Below, piece after piece: positions 35,484-45,231 of a stretch of DNA of 64,000 nt (its first letter is position 1; each line of letters begins with the position of its first letter). The stretch is from Janthinobacterium silvisoli (GTDB lineage: Bacteria > Pseudomonadota > Gammaproteobacteria > Burkholderiales > Burkholderiaceae_D), in contig NZ_JACHCL010000001.1 of assembly GCF_014200725.1 (NCBI RefSeq), positions 1,364,001-1,428,000 on the forward strand, given 5' to 3'. A program made the position numbers and the translations under genes. The notes beneath the pieces were generated by a model, which saw nothing but the letters and a program-made list of their open reading frames with translations, was not told where the DNA came from and did not search any database.

Positions 35484-35690
35484 ATTTTTCCTGTTCTTAT
35501 GTGGATAGCCACCGGTTTTAAAAAGTTGCCTAAAGGAACTTTACACGACAATGGAAACCTTTTTTTCAGCACATGCTATTTGTAATGCACTTGTAATGAA
35601 GTGTCTGTCATCAGCGGGTCATGGCAGACAGGTATATTGATGGCGCGCCACCCATATGCCGGCGGCCCCCTCCATCTGAAGAAAGTTGTC

Positions 35691-37028
35691 ATGACGACTG
35701 TTGCGCTGAAAATTGCTATCGTTTTAAGCCTGGCCGCAAGTAGCGCTGCCGCGACTGCACAGGGCAGTTTCCTGACCCTCGACGGCAAGGCGCCGCTGGT
35801 GATCGGCCATCGCGGCTTTCCGGGCCTGTATCCGGAAAGTACGCGGCCGTCCTACGAGGCAGCTGCCGACTCGGACGCCGATGTGCTGGAAATGGACGTG
35901 CATATGAGCCGCGACTGCGTGCTGGTGGTGCGCCACAATCCCTGGCTCAGCGATAACACCAATATCGCCAAGGTAGCCGAACACAACCCCACCGTCGCCG
36001 CGCGCAAGCGCACGGTGCCCGGCGTGCTGGTCAAGGTCGCCTATGACAGCGGCGTCGTGGGTGGTCCGGCCACCTACCTGAGCGACCGCACCGACCCGGC
36101 CGATCCGAAATCCGTGCTCAAGTCGCTGGTGGTCGATGGCGAAGACCATACGGGCGACTGGGCCATCAGCGACTTTACGGTGGCGGAACTGAAGCAATGG
36201 CTGGGCGGCACCACCTACGATGCGCGCGAACTACGTCCGACGGAAATGAATGGCAAGTTCCCCATCCTGACGATGCAGGAAGTATTCGACATCGCGCGCG
36301 CCAAGAGCGCAGCGCTGGGCCGCAGCATCGCCGTGTATCCGGAATCGAAAAACCCGTACTGGAACAATGCCCAGGCGATCGCCAACGGCTGCGGCAGTGG
36401 CGCCCACCCTTTTGAAGACGCCTTCGTCAAGCTGGTCAAGGACAATGGCATGAACGACAAACAGTCGCCGCTGTTCGTGCAAAGCTTTGATCCGGCCAGC
36501 CTGAAGTATATGCGCTCGATTGGCTTGAAAAGCAAGGTGGTGCAGCTGATCGATGGCAATGCGATCGACTTCCACACGGGCGCCGTGATCTACGCCACGC
36601 CGGATTCCAGCAATTTCGTCAGCGCCCGCCCCTACAGCTGGACCCTGGCTGGCGATGGCCGCTTTTTCGGCGCCATGCTGACCCCGGCCGGCCTGGCCGA
36701 GATCAAGACCTACGCCGACGGCATCGGCCCATGGAAACCGCAGCTGATGTCCTGGACCATTTCTCCCTTCCACGGCGAGGGTTATGGCGCGCTGGCCGAC
36801 GTCAATACGGCCACGCCAACCAGTGTGATCGCCGACGCCCACCATGCCGGCCTGTTCGTGCACAGCTTCACCTTCCGCAATGAAGGCAAATACCTGGCAG
36901 GCCTGTATCACGGCGCGCCAGAGGCCGAGCTGCAAGACTTTTTCCGTGCCGGTATCGATGGCGTATTCACTGACTTTACGCCGACGGCCGTGCAGGCGCT
37001 GGAAAAGTACCGCCTGCAGACCCCATAA
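35691..37028 (+). CDS. Secreted glycerophosphodiester phosphodiesterase
   Basis: A 445-residue exported enzyme. A signal peptide (MTTVALKIAIVLSLAASSAAATAQG) precedes a GDPD TIM-barrel with VIGHRGFPGLYPESTRPSYE (catalytic His and metal-binding Glu), LEMDVHMSRDCVLVVRHNPWL (Glu, Asp and second His) and the C-terminal GIDGVFTDFTPTAV. The family hydrolyses glycerophosphodiesters to glycerol-3-phosphate and an alcohol, for phosphate or carbon supply. At 445 residues it is longer than cytosolic UgpQ and resembles periplasmic GlpQ-like forms. I chose ATG 35691 because it opens a clear signal peptide. Confidence 0.88.
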   Translation: MTTVALKIAIVLSLAASSAAATAQGSFLTLDGKAPLVIGHRGFPGLYPESTRPSYEAAADSDADVLEMDVHMSRDCVLVVRHNPWLSDNTNIAKVAEHNPTVAARKRTVPGVLVKVAYDSGVVGGPATYLSDRTDPADPKSVLKSLVVDGEDHTGDWAISDFTVAELKQWLGGTTYDARELRPTEMNGKFPILTMQEVFDIARAKSAALGRSIAVYPESKNPYWNNAQAIANGCGSGAHPFEDAFVKLVKDNGMNDKQSPLFVQSFDPASLKYMRSIGLKSKVVQLIDGNAIDFHTGAVIYATPDSSNFVSARPYSWTLAGDGRFFGAMLTPAGLAEIKTYADGIGPWKPQLMSWTISPFHGEGYGALADVNTATPTSVIADAHHAGLFVHSFTFRNEGKYLAGLYHGAPEAELQDFFRAGIDGVFTDFTPTAVQALEKYRLQTP

Positions 37029-37152
37029 GAAAGCCGCGGCAAGCCAGCAACAGATGCCCAAGAAGTGTGCCGTTTGCTTACCTATTGGTTAATAATCGGC
37101 GCATACTATGGCTCACAGGCAATTCATTTCTTCCCGCGACAGGAGTCCGACC

Positions 37153-38862
37153 ATGCACGCTCTCTCCCACCTTCGCATCGGCAGCCGCCTGGCCGCCGGC
37201 TTCGCTCTGGTGCTGCTGCTATCTGTCATTTCGACCGCCTACGCCTTGTTCAGCGCCCATGCCAATGCCGAGGCGACCCGGCAAATGATGCAAAAGCCGC
37301 TGGCCAAGGAACGCCTGGTGTCAGACTGGTATGTGCTGATCTATTCAGCCATCGCGCGCACCTCGATGATTACCAAGAGCACCGATGAAACCCTGGCGAC
37401 CGTGTTTGCCGAGCCGATCGCCGAAAGTACCCGCCAGGGCGGCGAACTGCTGAAGAAAATCGAAGAGCTGCTCGACAGCGACGAAGAAAAAGCCATTTTC
37501 AAGGCCTCGATAGCCGAGCGCGTGAAATACCAGGACGCCAAGACCCTGGTCATGAATGCGCGCAAGGCAGGCGATCCGGCCAAGGCGGAAGCCATCTACC
37601 GCGACAGTTTCGCGCCGGCCGCCACCAGCTACCAGGCCAATGTGAAGGCGCTGCTGGCGCAGCAGCGCAAGGCCATCGACGCTACCGCCCAGGCCATCGA
37701 AGCGGCCAATGGCCGCAGCTTCACTCTGTTATTGCTGCTGTGCGCGCTGTCCGTCGCGCTGGGCAGCCTGTGCGCCTGGCTGATCACGCACTCGATCACC
37801 AAGCCCTTGCAAGCAGCCGTGAAAGTGGCCGAGACGGTGGCCCAGGGCGATTTGCGCACCAGCTTTGGCCCACCCGCGCGCGATGAAATCGGCGACCTGA
37901 TGCGCGCCCTGCATGGCATGAATGACGCGCTGCGCAAGGTGGTGTCGGAAGTGCAGGCGGGCACGGGCGCCATCGCCACGGCGTCCGGTGAAATCGCCGC
38001 CGGCAATACCGACCTGTCGGCCCGCACCGAGCAGCAAGCCAGTTCACTGGAAGAGACAGCCTCATCGATGGAAGAGCTGACCTCGACCGTCAAGCAGAAT
38101 GCCGACAATGCGCGCCAGGCCAACCAGATGGCGGTAGCTGCCTCTGGCGTAGCGGAACGGGGCGGCAGCATCGTCAGCCAGGTGGTCGATACCATGGGCG
38201 CCATCGATACGGCATCGACAAAAATCGTCGACATCATCGGCGTCATCGACGGCATTGCCTTCCAGACCAATATCCTGGCCCTGAACGCGGCCGTGGAAGC
38301 GGCCAGGGCGGGCGAACAGGGGCGCGGCTTTGCCGTGGTCGCCACCGAAGTGCGCAACCTGGCGCAACGCTCCGCCGCCGCGGCGCGTGAAATCAAGGCC
38401 TTGATCGGCGACTCGGTCGAGCAGGTCAACAACGGTACGCGGCTGGTGCAACAGGCCGGCAGTACCATGGGCGAAGTGGTCGACAGCGTACGCCGCGTGA
38501 CCGACATCATGGCCGAGATCACGGCCGCCAGCGCCGAGCAAAGCGCGGGCATTGACCAGGTCAACCAGGCCATCGCGCAGATGGACCAGGTGACACAGCA
38601 AAACGCAGCGCTGGTGGAAGAAGCGGCGGCGGCCGCCGAAAGCCTGCAAGACCAGGCAACGCGGCTGGCCCAGGTGGCCGCCGGCTTCCAGCTCGAACAC
38701 GCGGCTGTGGCGGCGCCTGCGCGCGCGGCCGTCACACGGCTGGCGCCGCAGCGCAAACCGCAGGCGGCGAGCAGGCCCGTCAGCAAGCCAGTCGCCAGCA
38801 CGAGCACCACCCGCAAGATGCCAGCGCATATTGCCAAGGATCAAGACTGGGAAGAGTTTTAA
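37153..38862 (+). CDS. Methyl-accepting chemotaxis protein with C-terminal CheR/CheB tether
   Basis: A 569-residue receptor. Helix 1 ([19 protein letters not shown]) and helix 2 ([22 protein letters not shown]) bracket a helical periplasmic sensor domain of about 150 residues. HAMP follows, then a long coiled-coil signalling domain with the hairpin tip [20 protein letters not shown]. Methylation-type segments ([20 protein letters not shown]) are present. The last five residues, DWEEF-like WEEF, match the xWxxF pentapeptide that recruits CheR and CheB, reached through a flexible Ala/Pro/Ser linker. AGGAG before ATG 37153 fixes the start. The ligand is unknown. Confidence 0.93.
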   Translation: MHALSHLRIGSRLAAGFALVLLLSVISTAYALFSAHANAEATRQMMQKPLAKERLVSDWYVLIYSAIARTSMITKSTDETLATVFAEPIAESTRQGGELLKKIEELLDSDEEKAIFKASIAERVKYQDAKTLVMNARKAGDPAKAEAIYRDSFAPAATSYQANVKALLAQQRKAIDATAQAIEAANGRSFTLLLLLCALSVALGSLCAWLITHSITKPLQAAVKVAETVAQGDLRTSFGPPARDEIGDLMRALHGMNDALRKVVSEVQAGTGAIATASGEIAAGNTDLSARTEQQASSLEETASSMEELTSTVKQNADNARQANQMAVAASGVAERGGSIVSQVVDTMGAIDTASTKIVDIIGVIDGIAFQTNILALNAAVEAARAGEQGRGFAVVATEVRNLAQRSAAAAREIKALIGDSVEQVNNGTRLVQQAGSTMGEVVDSVRRVTDIMAEITAASAEQSAGIDQVNQAIAQMDQVTQQNAALVEEAAAAAESLQDQATRLAQVAAGFQLEHAAVAAPARAAVTRLAPQRKPQAASRPVSKPVASTSTTRKMPAHIAKDQDWEEF

Positions 38863-38984
38863 GCCATCCTGGCACGGTGTATTTGACAGCGCCCCGGCTG
38901 GCGCCGATACTGGTTTATAAGGGTTCCGGGCGGGACAGGCGCGCCGCCGGGGACATCGTCAGTCGGCGCCTTCAGGGAAAAACC

Positions 38985-40151
38985 ATGCATCCCTATCTAG
39001 TCAGCGCCCGCCGCCTTGCCACGCTATTGCTATGCACCACCCTGGCTGCCTGTGCCGTGGCGCCACCGGCCAGCCTACCGCCCGTTTTCACCGATAGCGC
39101 TTTCGCACCCGCCATCACGATCGATGCAAATCAGGTATTTGCCCTCAGCGAGCACATGCGGCAGTATCTGCAAACCGACGTCAACCGCACGGCGCGCACT
39201 GGCAATCCCCGCGTAGCGTTGTACAACGCCCTGTATGACAAGAAGCAGCTGAAACTCGAATACGACGCCAGCATGACCCGCAATGCCAGCCAGACGTTTG
39301 AGGCGCGCAGCGGCAACTGCCTGTCGCTGGTGATCATGACGGCGGCGCTGGCGCACGCCATGAACTTGAACGTGCGCTACCAGGAAGTGCTGGGTGAAGA
39401 AAACTGGAGCCGCAGCGGCGACATGTATTTCGTCGCCGGCCACGTCAATCTGGTGCTGGGCCGGCACCTGGACGACAATCCTGGCAATTACGACGCCAGG
39501 GGCATGATGGTGATCGACTTCCTGCCTTCAAACGACGTGGCAGGCTACCGCACGCGCGAAATCGATGAGGCGACCATCCTCGCCATGTATATGAATAACC
39601 GCGCCGCCGAAACCCTGAGTGCGGGCCAGCTGGATCAGGCTTACTGGTGGGCCCGCGCAGCCATCGTGCAAGACCCCTCGTTCAGCGGCGCCTACAACAC
39701 CCTGGGCGTGATCCAGTTCCGCCATGGCGACCTGGCGGCGGCACGGCAAACGCTGGCCTATGCCCTGACGCGCACGCCAGACAATACGGTGCTGCTGGCG
39801 AACCTGGCGCAGCTACTGGAAACAGCAGGCTTGCCGGAACAGGCGCGGCCGCTGCGCCAGCGCCTGCTGGCGTTGCAGCCACAGCCGCCCTTCCACTACT
39901 TTAATCTGGGACGGGCCGCGATGGAGAAAGGAGAGTATGCCGAGGCCGCGCGGCTATTTGGCAAGGAAATCGCGCGCGACCCGTATTACCATGAATTCCA
40001 CTTCTGGCTGGCGCAAGCCTATGCCCGCCTGGGCCAGCTACCGCTAGCGGGGCAGCAACTGGCGCTGGCGATGGATAACAGCCTCACGCGCAACGAGCAC
40101 AGCCTCTATGCGGCGAAACTGCAGCGGCTGCAAGCCATCCCGACGCATTAA
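38985..40151 (+). CDS. TPR lipoprotein with a transglutaminase-like segment
   Basis: A 388-residue lipoprotein (lipobox LAACA near residue 23). Its N-terminal half has RSGNCLSLVIMTAALAHAMN followed by AGHVNLVLG and VIDFLPS, an arrangement like the Cys-His-Asp order of transglutaminase-like folds. The C-terminal half has three or four tetratricopeptide repeats (AYNTLGVIQFRHGDLAAARQ, LANLAQLLETAGLPEQARPL, FHYFNLGRAAMEKGEYAEAA). I cannot name its function; it may process or scaffold envelope proteins. I chose ATG 38985 with CAGGGAAAAA upstream. Its stop overlaps the stop of convergent hemW by 4 bp. Confidence 0.75.
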   Translation: MHPYLVSARRLATLLLCTTLAACAVAPPASLPPVFTDSAFAPAITIDANQVFALSEHMRQYLQTDVNRTARTGNPRVALYNALYDKKQLKLEYDASMTRNASQTFEARSGNCLSLVIMTAALAHAMNLNVRYQEVLGEENWSRSGDMYFVAGHVNLVLGRHLDDNPGNYDARGMMVIDFLPSNDVAGYRTREIDEATILAMYMNNRAAETLSAGQLDQAYWWARAAIVQDPSFSGAYNTLGVIQFRHGDLAAARQTLAYALTRTPDNTVLLANLAQLLETAGLPEQARPLRQRLLALQPQPPFHYFNLGRAAMEKGEYAEAARLFGKEIARDPYYHEFHFWLAQAYARLGQLPLAGQQLALAMDNSLTRNEHSLYAAKLQRLQAIPTH

Positions 40152-41422
40152 TCCTCCAGGAACATCTGCTGCAGATCGTTCAGGAAATGCTGGCCCAGCT
40201 GCGTCGGGCGGATGATCTGGTGATCGCGGTAGAGCAAGCCCTTCGCTTCAGCCGCGTTCAGCGCCTTGTCGATGGCGTTGATCGCCAGTCCCGTGCGTTC
40301 AGCAAACAGGTTCGGTGCAAAGCCGCCCGTCAGGCGCAGGGTATTGAGCATGAACTCGAAACCCATTTCCTCGCGCGCCAGTTCGCGTTCTTCCTGCACC
40401 GGTGCGCCTGCCTGCACCGCGTCCATGTAGGCCTTGGGCTGCTTGTAGCGGGCCTGGCGCAGCACGCGGTGCGGGAACGAAATCTTGCTGTGCGCGCCCG
40501 CGCCGATGCCAATATAGTCGCCAAACTCCCAGTAATTGAGGTTGTGGCGCGCGCGCCGTCCCGGCTGCGCATAGGCCGACACTTCATAGCGGCCATAACC
40601 GGCTTGCGCCGAACGCCCGGCCACCATGTCGGCGATATCGGCGCTCTCGTCATCGTCAGGCAGCGCTGGCGGATACTTGGCGAACAGGGTGTTCGGCTCC
40701 AAGGTCAAATGGTACAGCGACAGATGCGGCGGGGCGAATGACAGCGCCGTTTCCAGGTCTTGCTGCGCTTCGGCCAGGGTTTGCGACGGCAGCGCATACA
40801 TCAGGTCAAGGTTGAAATTATCAAAGTGCGTATGGGCGATTTCTACCGCACGGCGCGCTTCATTGTCGTCGTGGATGCGGCCCAGCGCCTGCAGATGGCG
40901 GCCATTGAAACTCTGGATGCCGATCGACAGGCGGTTGATGCCGCTGGCCCGGTAAGACTTGAATTTCTCTGTCTCGAACGTGCCAGGATTGGCTTCCATG
41001 GTGACTTCGCAATCGGGCTCCAGCGGCAGCAAGGTGCGCACGTCCGACATCAAACGGTCCAGCCCCGCCGCCGACATCAGGCTGGGCGTGCCGCCACCGA
41101 TGAAGATGGTGTGGATCTTGCGGCCCCAGATCAAAGGCAGCGCCATCTCCAGGTCCAGCCGCAGGGCCGCCAGGTATTGTTCTTCCGGAAAACTGCCCCG
41201 TACTTCATGCGAATTGAAATCGCAGTACGGGCATTTTTTCACGCACCAGGGAAAATGGATGTACAGCGACAGCGGCGGCAAGGCCGTCAGGCTCAGCGCG
41301 CCCGGCTGCAGGTATTTCAGGGCAGCGCCGGCGGCGCCGGAAATACCTTCCTGCGGCGCAGGAGAGGCGCCCGGCTTGCTCGCGGATTTGCCGGCGGCGC
41401 CGACCAGTTTGATCGGTATCAT
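40148..41422 (-). CDS. hemW: HemW, radical-SAM heme chaperone
   Basis: A 424-residue protein. The radical-SAM cluster motif CVKKCPYC (CxxxCxxC) lies in YIHFPWCVKKCPYCDFNSHE; FIGGGTPSLMS, MEANPGTFE and SIGIQSFN are core SAM elements. The HNLNYW segment with GIGAGAHS marks HemW rather than the true coproporphyrinogen oxidase HemN. HemW is known to bind heme and hand it to respiratory enzymes. An N-terminal extension of about 35 Ala/Pro-rich residues makes it slightly longer than E. coli HemW. Its start overlaps the rdgB stop (ATGA), so the two are translationally coupled. Confidence 0.93.
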   Translation of the reverse strand: MIPIKLVGAAGKSASKPGASPAPQEGISGAAGAALKYLQPGALSLTALPPLSLYIHFPWCVKKCPYCDFNSHEVRGSFPEEQYLAALRLDLEMALPLIWGRKIHTIFIGGGTPSLMSAAGLDRLMSDVRTLLPLEPDCEVTMEANPGTFETEKFKSYRASGINRLSIGIQSFNGRHLQALGRIHDDNEARRAVEIAHTHFDNFNLDLMYALPSQTLAEAQQDLETALSFAPPHLSLYHLTLEPNTLFAKYPPALPDDDESADIADMVAGRSAQAGYGRYEVSAYAQPGRRARHNLNYWEFGDYIGIGAGAHSKISFPHRVLRQARYKQPKAYMDAVQAGAPVQEERELAREEMGFEFMLNTLRLTGGFAPNLFAERTGLAINAIDKALNAAEAKGLLYRDHQIIRPTQLGQHFLNDLQQMFLED

Positions 41423-42003
41423 CGGAGTTTCTCGACCAGCGCGCGCAGGGCCTGTCCACGGTGCGACAGCGCGTTCTTTTCATCGGACGTCAGTTCGGCC
41501 GCGCACTTGCCCAGCGCCGGAATATAGAAATGCGGGTCGTAGCCAAAGCCGCCATTGCCGCGCGGCGTGGCGATCATTTCGCCATGCCAGCGGCCATCGG
41601 CGATCACCGGTTGCGGGTCGTCAGCGTGGCGCACATACACCAGCACGCAGTAGTAATAGGCGGACTTATCCGCGTGCGAGGCCAGGTCGGCAATCAGCCT
41701 GGCGCTGTTGGCAGAGTCGGACTTCGGCTCGCCTGCATAGCGGGCCGAATACACGCCCGGTGCGCCGCCGAGCGCATTGACGCACACGCCGGAATCGTCG
41801 GCCAGCGCCGGCAAGCCCGTCAGGCGCGCCGCGTGGCGGGCCTTGTGCAGGGCGTTTTCAACAAAGGTATGGAATGGTTCGTCCGCTTCGGGGACGTCGT
41901 ACTCGCCCTGGGCGTGTACGGAAAAACCGATGGTCGACAGCAGCTCGTTGAATTCCTTGAGCTTGCCGGCGTTATTGGATGCGAGGATCAGGCGTTGGGT
42001 CAT
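41419..42003 (-). CDS. rdgB: RdgB, dITP/XTP pyrophosphatase
   Basis: A 194-residue HAM1-family house-cleaning enzyme that hydrolyses non-canonical purine triphosphates (ITP, dITP, XTP). The landmarks LASNNAGKLKEFNELL, ALADDSGVCVNALGG with the catalytic Asp pair, PGVYSARYAGE, FGYDPHFYIP and LSHRGQALRAL are present. Length matches the family (about 200). ATG 42003 opens MTQRLILASNN. It is the first gene of an rdgB-hemW pair, an order common in betaproteobacteria, with rph 164 bp upstream. Confidence 0.95.
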   Translation of the reverse strand: MTQRLILASNNAGKLKEFNELLSTIGFSVHAQGEYDVPEADEPFHTFVENALHKARHAARLTGLPALADDSGVCVNALGGAPGVYSARYAGEPKSDSANSARLIADLASHADKSAYYYCVLVYVRHADDPQPVIADGRWHGEMIATPRGNGGFGYDPHFYIPALGKCAAELTSDEKNALSHRGQALRALVEKLR

Positions 42004-42167
42004 GTGACAATATCCGGGTTAGGCTGGCCCCGTTGGGGACCATCTTCAATGCCGGCATTGTAAACCTTTTAGACCTGCCTCATCATCGTGGACCAAGGGA
42101 CGGCAATGACGCTGGTGCCACGCGCTTGTGCCGCCCCGATGTAAATCCATGTAAAGATCAAAGACGA

Positions 42168-42896
42168 TCAAATACCCAGCGCCTGCTTCTGCAGCTTGAT
42201 CAGGTCGGCGATACCACCCTGCGCCAGGTCCAGCAAACGGTTCATGCCCGCGCGGTCGAATGCGGCGCCCTCGGCCGTGCCCTGCACTTCGATGAAGTGG
42301 CCCGCTTCGGTCATCACCACGTTCATGTCGGTGTCGCAGCCCGAGTCTTCCACATAGTCCAGGTCCAGCACCGGCTCGCCCTGGTAGACGCCGACCGAGA
42401 TGGCGGCCACAAAGCTTTTCACGGGGATGGCGCTGATCGCGCCGCGCGCCTGCAATTGCGCAAACGCATCGTACGCAGCCACCATGGCGCCCGTGATCGA
42501 TGCCGTGCGGGTGCCGCCGTCAGCCTGGATCACGTCGCAATCGAGGTGCAGGGTGCGTTCGCCAAAAGCCTGCAGATCGAAGGCGGCGCGCAGCGAGCGG
42601 CCGATCAGGCGCTGGATTTCCTGGGTGCGGCCAGACTGCTTGCCGCGCGCCGCTTCGCGGTCCATGCGCGTATGCGTCGAGCGGGGCAGCATGCCGTACT
42701 CAGCCGTCAACCAGCCCTGGCCCTTGCCTTTCAAGAAGCCCGGCACCTTGTCTTCGATGCTGGCGGTGCAGATGACCTTGGTGTCGCCGCACTCGATCAG
42801 CACCGAGCCTTCAGCATGCTTGGTGTACTGGCGGGTGATGCGGATGGCGCGCAGCGCGTCGACGGCGCGGCCGCTGGGGCGGGATACAAATGTCAT
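42168..42896 (-). CDS. rph: Ribonuclease PH
   Basis: A 242-residue phosphorolytic 3'-exoribonuclease that trims tRNA 3' ends. Family segments are [76 protein letters not shown] and [16 protein letters not shown] chose ATG 42896, with AGGACAACCC upstream; the 52 codons before it are not conserved-looking. It belongs to the common betaproteobacterial block yicC / rph / rdgB / hemW and is divergent from yicC. Confidence 0.95.
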   Translation of the reverse strand: MTFVSRPSGRAVDALRAIRITRQYTKHAEGSVLIECGDTKVICTASIEDKVPGFLKGKGQGWLTAEYGMLPRSTHTRMDREAARGKQSGRTQEIQRLIGRSLRAAFDLQAFGERTLHLDCDVIQADGGTRTASITGAMVAAYDAFAQLQARGAISAIPVKSFVAAISVGVYQGEPVLDLDYVEDSGCDTDMNVVMTEAGHFIEVQGTAEGAAFDRAGMNRLLDLAQGGIADLIKLQKQALGI

Positions 42897-43203
42897 GGGT
42901 TGTCCTGTGTTCTTGTGTGGGGATGCGGTGAAATTTACAGCAGCGATTTTAACACCGCGCGCCACTCTCATTTGTAGCCATGCAACACCTGCAGGCCAGC
43001 ATGCATGCCGCATCCACACATGATCCCGACAATCCTGACCCGCCGTACACAATTTTCTTTACAATGCCGTAAAACGCACACTATTCAGCCATATCGGGGC
43101 CAGCTTGCAATCCGGCCCTGTTTGATGGCGATGGGCAGGTCTTGCCTGCGCCAGCTGATTAAGTGTATAAGTGATTGTATACAAGACCAAATCGGGGAAT
43201 CCT

Positions 43204-44109
43204 TTGAGCATTTCAAGCATGACAGGCTACGCGGTTGCCACCAGCGAAGGTGCTGCAGGCACACTGACAATTGAAATCAAGAGCGTCAACTCGCGCTTTC
43301 TCGACCTGCAATTTCGTATCAACGACGATTTACGCACGCTTGAGCCTGACTTGCGCGCCGCTGTCATGTCCGCCATCACGCGCGGCAAGGTGGAAGTCCG
43401 CCTGAGCTTTGGCCGCAAGGCCGCCACCACCGGCAGCCAGGCGCTGAACCTGCCCCTGCTGGCCGAACTGGCGCGCCTGCAATCGGAAGTGGGCCAGCAT
43501 TTCGTCTCGGCGCCTGTCATGACGGTCGCCGAACTGCTGCGCTGGCCTGGCGTGATTGAAGAAGCACAAATCGGACAGGAATCCCTGCAAGCGGACGTCG
43601 GCGCACTGACCAAACGCACGATCGCCGCTTTCGTCGATAGCCGCAAGCGTGAAGGCGCCGCCCTCGAAGCCGTGCTGGTCTCGCGCATCGAAGCGATGGA
43701 AGCCATCGTCAAACGCATCACCCCCTTGATCCCGCAAGTGGTGGCAGCCTTCCAGCAAAAAGCCGTCGAACGCATGCAAGATGCGCTGGGCCTGGCCAGC
43801 CAGGGTTCCAATTCCGCCATGTCGCGCCAGGACGCGATGGAACGCATCCGCCAGGAAGTCATTCTGTATGGTATCCGCATCGACGTCTCCGAAGAGCTGG
43901 CGCGCCTGTCTGCCCACCTGGGCGAAACACGCCACATCCTGACCAAGGGCGGCCAGGTCGGCAAGCGCCTGGACTTCATGATGCAGGAACTCAACCGCGA
44001 AGCCAACACACTGGGCGCCAAGGCCTCCGTCAAGGAACTGGCCGACGCCTCGATGGACCTGAAGTTATTGATCGAACAAATGCGTGAACAGGTGCAAAAC
44101 CTGGAATAA
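43204..44109 (+). CDS. yicC: YicC-family endoribonuclease
   Basis: A 301-residue YicC/YloC protein. The start [84 protein letters not shown] and the ending [16 protein letters not shown]-type segment are characteristic. E. coli YicC is an endoribonuclease acting on the sRNA RyhB. I chose TTG 43204 because GGGGA lies 5 bp upstream and the conserved SMTGY follows; ATG 43219 would leave only MTGY. A short palindrome TTGTATACAA (43175-43184) lies just before. gmk follows 124 bp downstream. Confidence 0.9.
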   Translation: MSISSMTGYAVATSEGAAGTLTIEIKSVNSRFLDLQFRINDDLRTLEPDLRAAVMSAITRGKVEVRLSFGRKAATTGSQALNLPLLAELARLQSEVGQHFVSAPVMTVAELLRWPGVIEEAQIGQESLQADVGALTKRTIAAFVDSRKREGAALEAVLVSRIEAMEAIVKRITPLIPQVVAAFQQKAVERMQDALGLASQGSNSAMSRQDAMERIRQEVILYGIRIDVSEELARLSAHLGETRHILTKGGQVGKRLDFMMQELNREANTLGAKASVKELADASMDLKLLIEQMREQVQNLE

Positions 44110-44233
44110 ATCCGCATGGTGCAGATTTCCAGCTCTAAGTGATGACTGGCAAGCCCGGCTCTTGGTAAAATACGTCTTTGGGCGTTCTTTGCCTGGGCAA
44201 AACGCCAACAATACAGAATATGGAAAACACCGC

Positions 44234-44872
44234 ATGAGTCACTCTACCGCCTTCTCTGGCAGCCTGTTCGTGGTTGCTGCGCCTTCCGGCGCCGGCAAGT
44301 CGACCCTGGTCAATGCCCTGCTGGCGCAGGAACCCGGCATCAAACTGTCGATCTCGACCACCACGCGCGCGCCGCGTCCTGGCGAAGAGCATGGCCGCGA
44401 ATACTACTTCACGACGGCGGAAGACTTTATCGCCCGCGCCGACAAGGGCGAGTTCCTGGAATGGGCGGAAGTGCACGGCAATTACTACGGCACTTCGCGC
44501 ATCATGGTAGAGCAGCAAATGCTGGCTGGTACCGATATCTTGCTGGAAATCGACTGGCAGGGTGCGCGCCAGGTGCGCAAGCAATTCCCGCGCGCGGCCG
44601 GTATTTTCATCCTGCCGCCATCGATCGATGCGCTGGAAGAACGCCTGAACAAACGCGGCCAGGATGCACCGCATGTGATCACGCGCCGTCTGCTGGCAGC
44701 CGGTGGCGAAATCGCACACGCTCCAGAGTTCGAGTATGTTATTATCAATGAAGAGTTTACGGTCGCTTTGTCCGAACTGAGCGCGATCGTGAGAGCGGCC
44801 CGCAGCCGGTTTGCGCAACAAGCGGCCCGTAATGCATCGCTTTTCGCCCAACTGGGCCTGCACGCGGAGTAA
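44234..44872 (+). CDS. gmk: Guanylate kinase
   Basis: A 212-residue enzyme phosphorylating GMP to GDP. The P-loop is [14 protein letters not shown]. The GMP-binding segment [20 protein letters not shown] and [17 protein letters not shown], plus [15 protein letters not shown], are standard. I chose ATG 44234 ([14 protein letters not shown]) with GGAAAA upstream; the longer frame is not conserved-looking. It precedes rpoZ and the (p)ppGpp synthase/hydrolase gene, the classic gmk-rpoZ-spoT order. GMK is itself a known target of (p)ppGpp inhibition in some bacteria. Confidence 0.96.
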   Translation: MSHSTAFSGSLFVVAAPSGAGKSTLVNALLAQEPGIKLSISTTTRAPRPGEEHGREYYFTTAEDFIARADKGEFLEWAEVHGNYYGTSRIMVEQQMLAGTDILLEIDWQGARQVRKQFPRAAGIFILPPSIDALEERLNKRGQDAPHVITRRLLAAGGEIAHAPEFEYVIINEEFTVALSELSAIVRAARSRFAQQAARNASLFAQLGLHAE

Positions 44873-44942
44873 GCCTTCGGGCAGCGACCGCCACGCACGT
44901 CAGTTCGTTCACACAGCACCACGCACCACTATTGGAGTTACT

Positions 44943-45146
44943 ATGGCCCGTATTACCATCGAAGATTGCCTGAAACAGATCCCTAACCGCTTTCAACTGA
45001 CCCTGGCAGCGACCTATCGCGCACGTCAGTTGCTGCAAGGCCATACGCCTAAGGTTGAAGCCAAGGACAAACCTACCGTCGTCGCACTGCGCGAAATCGC
45101 TGCCGCCAAAGTCGGCATCGAAATGTTGAAAAAGGTTCCAATGTAA
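44943..45146 (+). CDS. rpoZ: RNA polymerase omega subunit
   Basis: A 67-residue omega subunit. [30 protein letters not shown]-type N-terminal sequence, here in pieces [14 protein letters not shown] and YRARQLLQG, matches beta- and gammaproteobacterial RpoZ, followed by [16 protein letters not shown]. Omega helps fold beta-prime and forms part of the (p)ppGpp site 1 on RNA polymerase. TTGGAG before ATG 44943 is the ribosome-binding site. It lies between gmk and the rsh gene. Confidence 0.96.
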   Translation: MARITIEDCLKQIPNRFQLTLAATYRARQLLQGHTPKVEAKDKPTVVALREIAAAKVGIEMLKKVPM

Positions 45147-45231
45147 TTGGGAGCCCGCGTGCCGGAACAGTGCTGATCCCTGGTTCTACCCGTATCCTTT
45201 ATCTTCACACTGCGACGTAACGCAACGTTTT

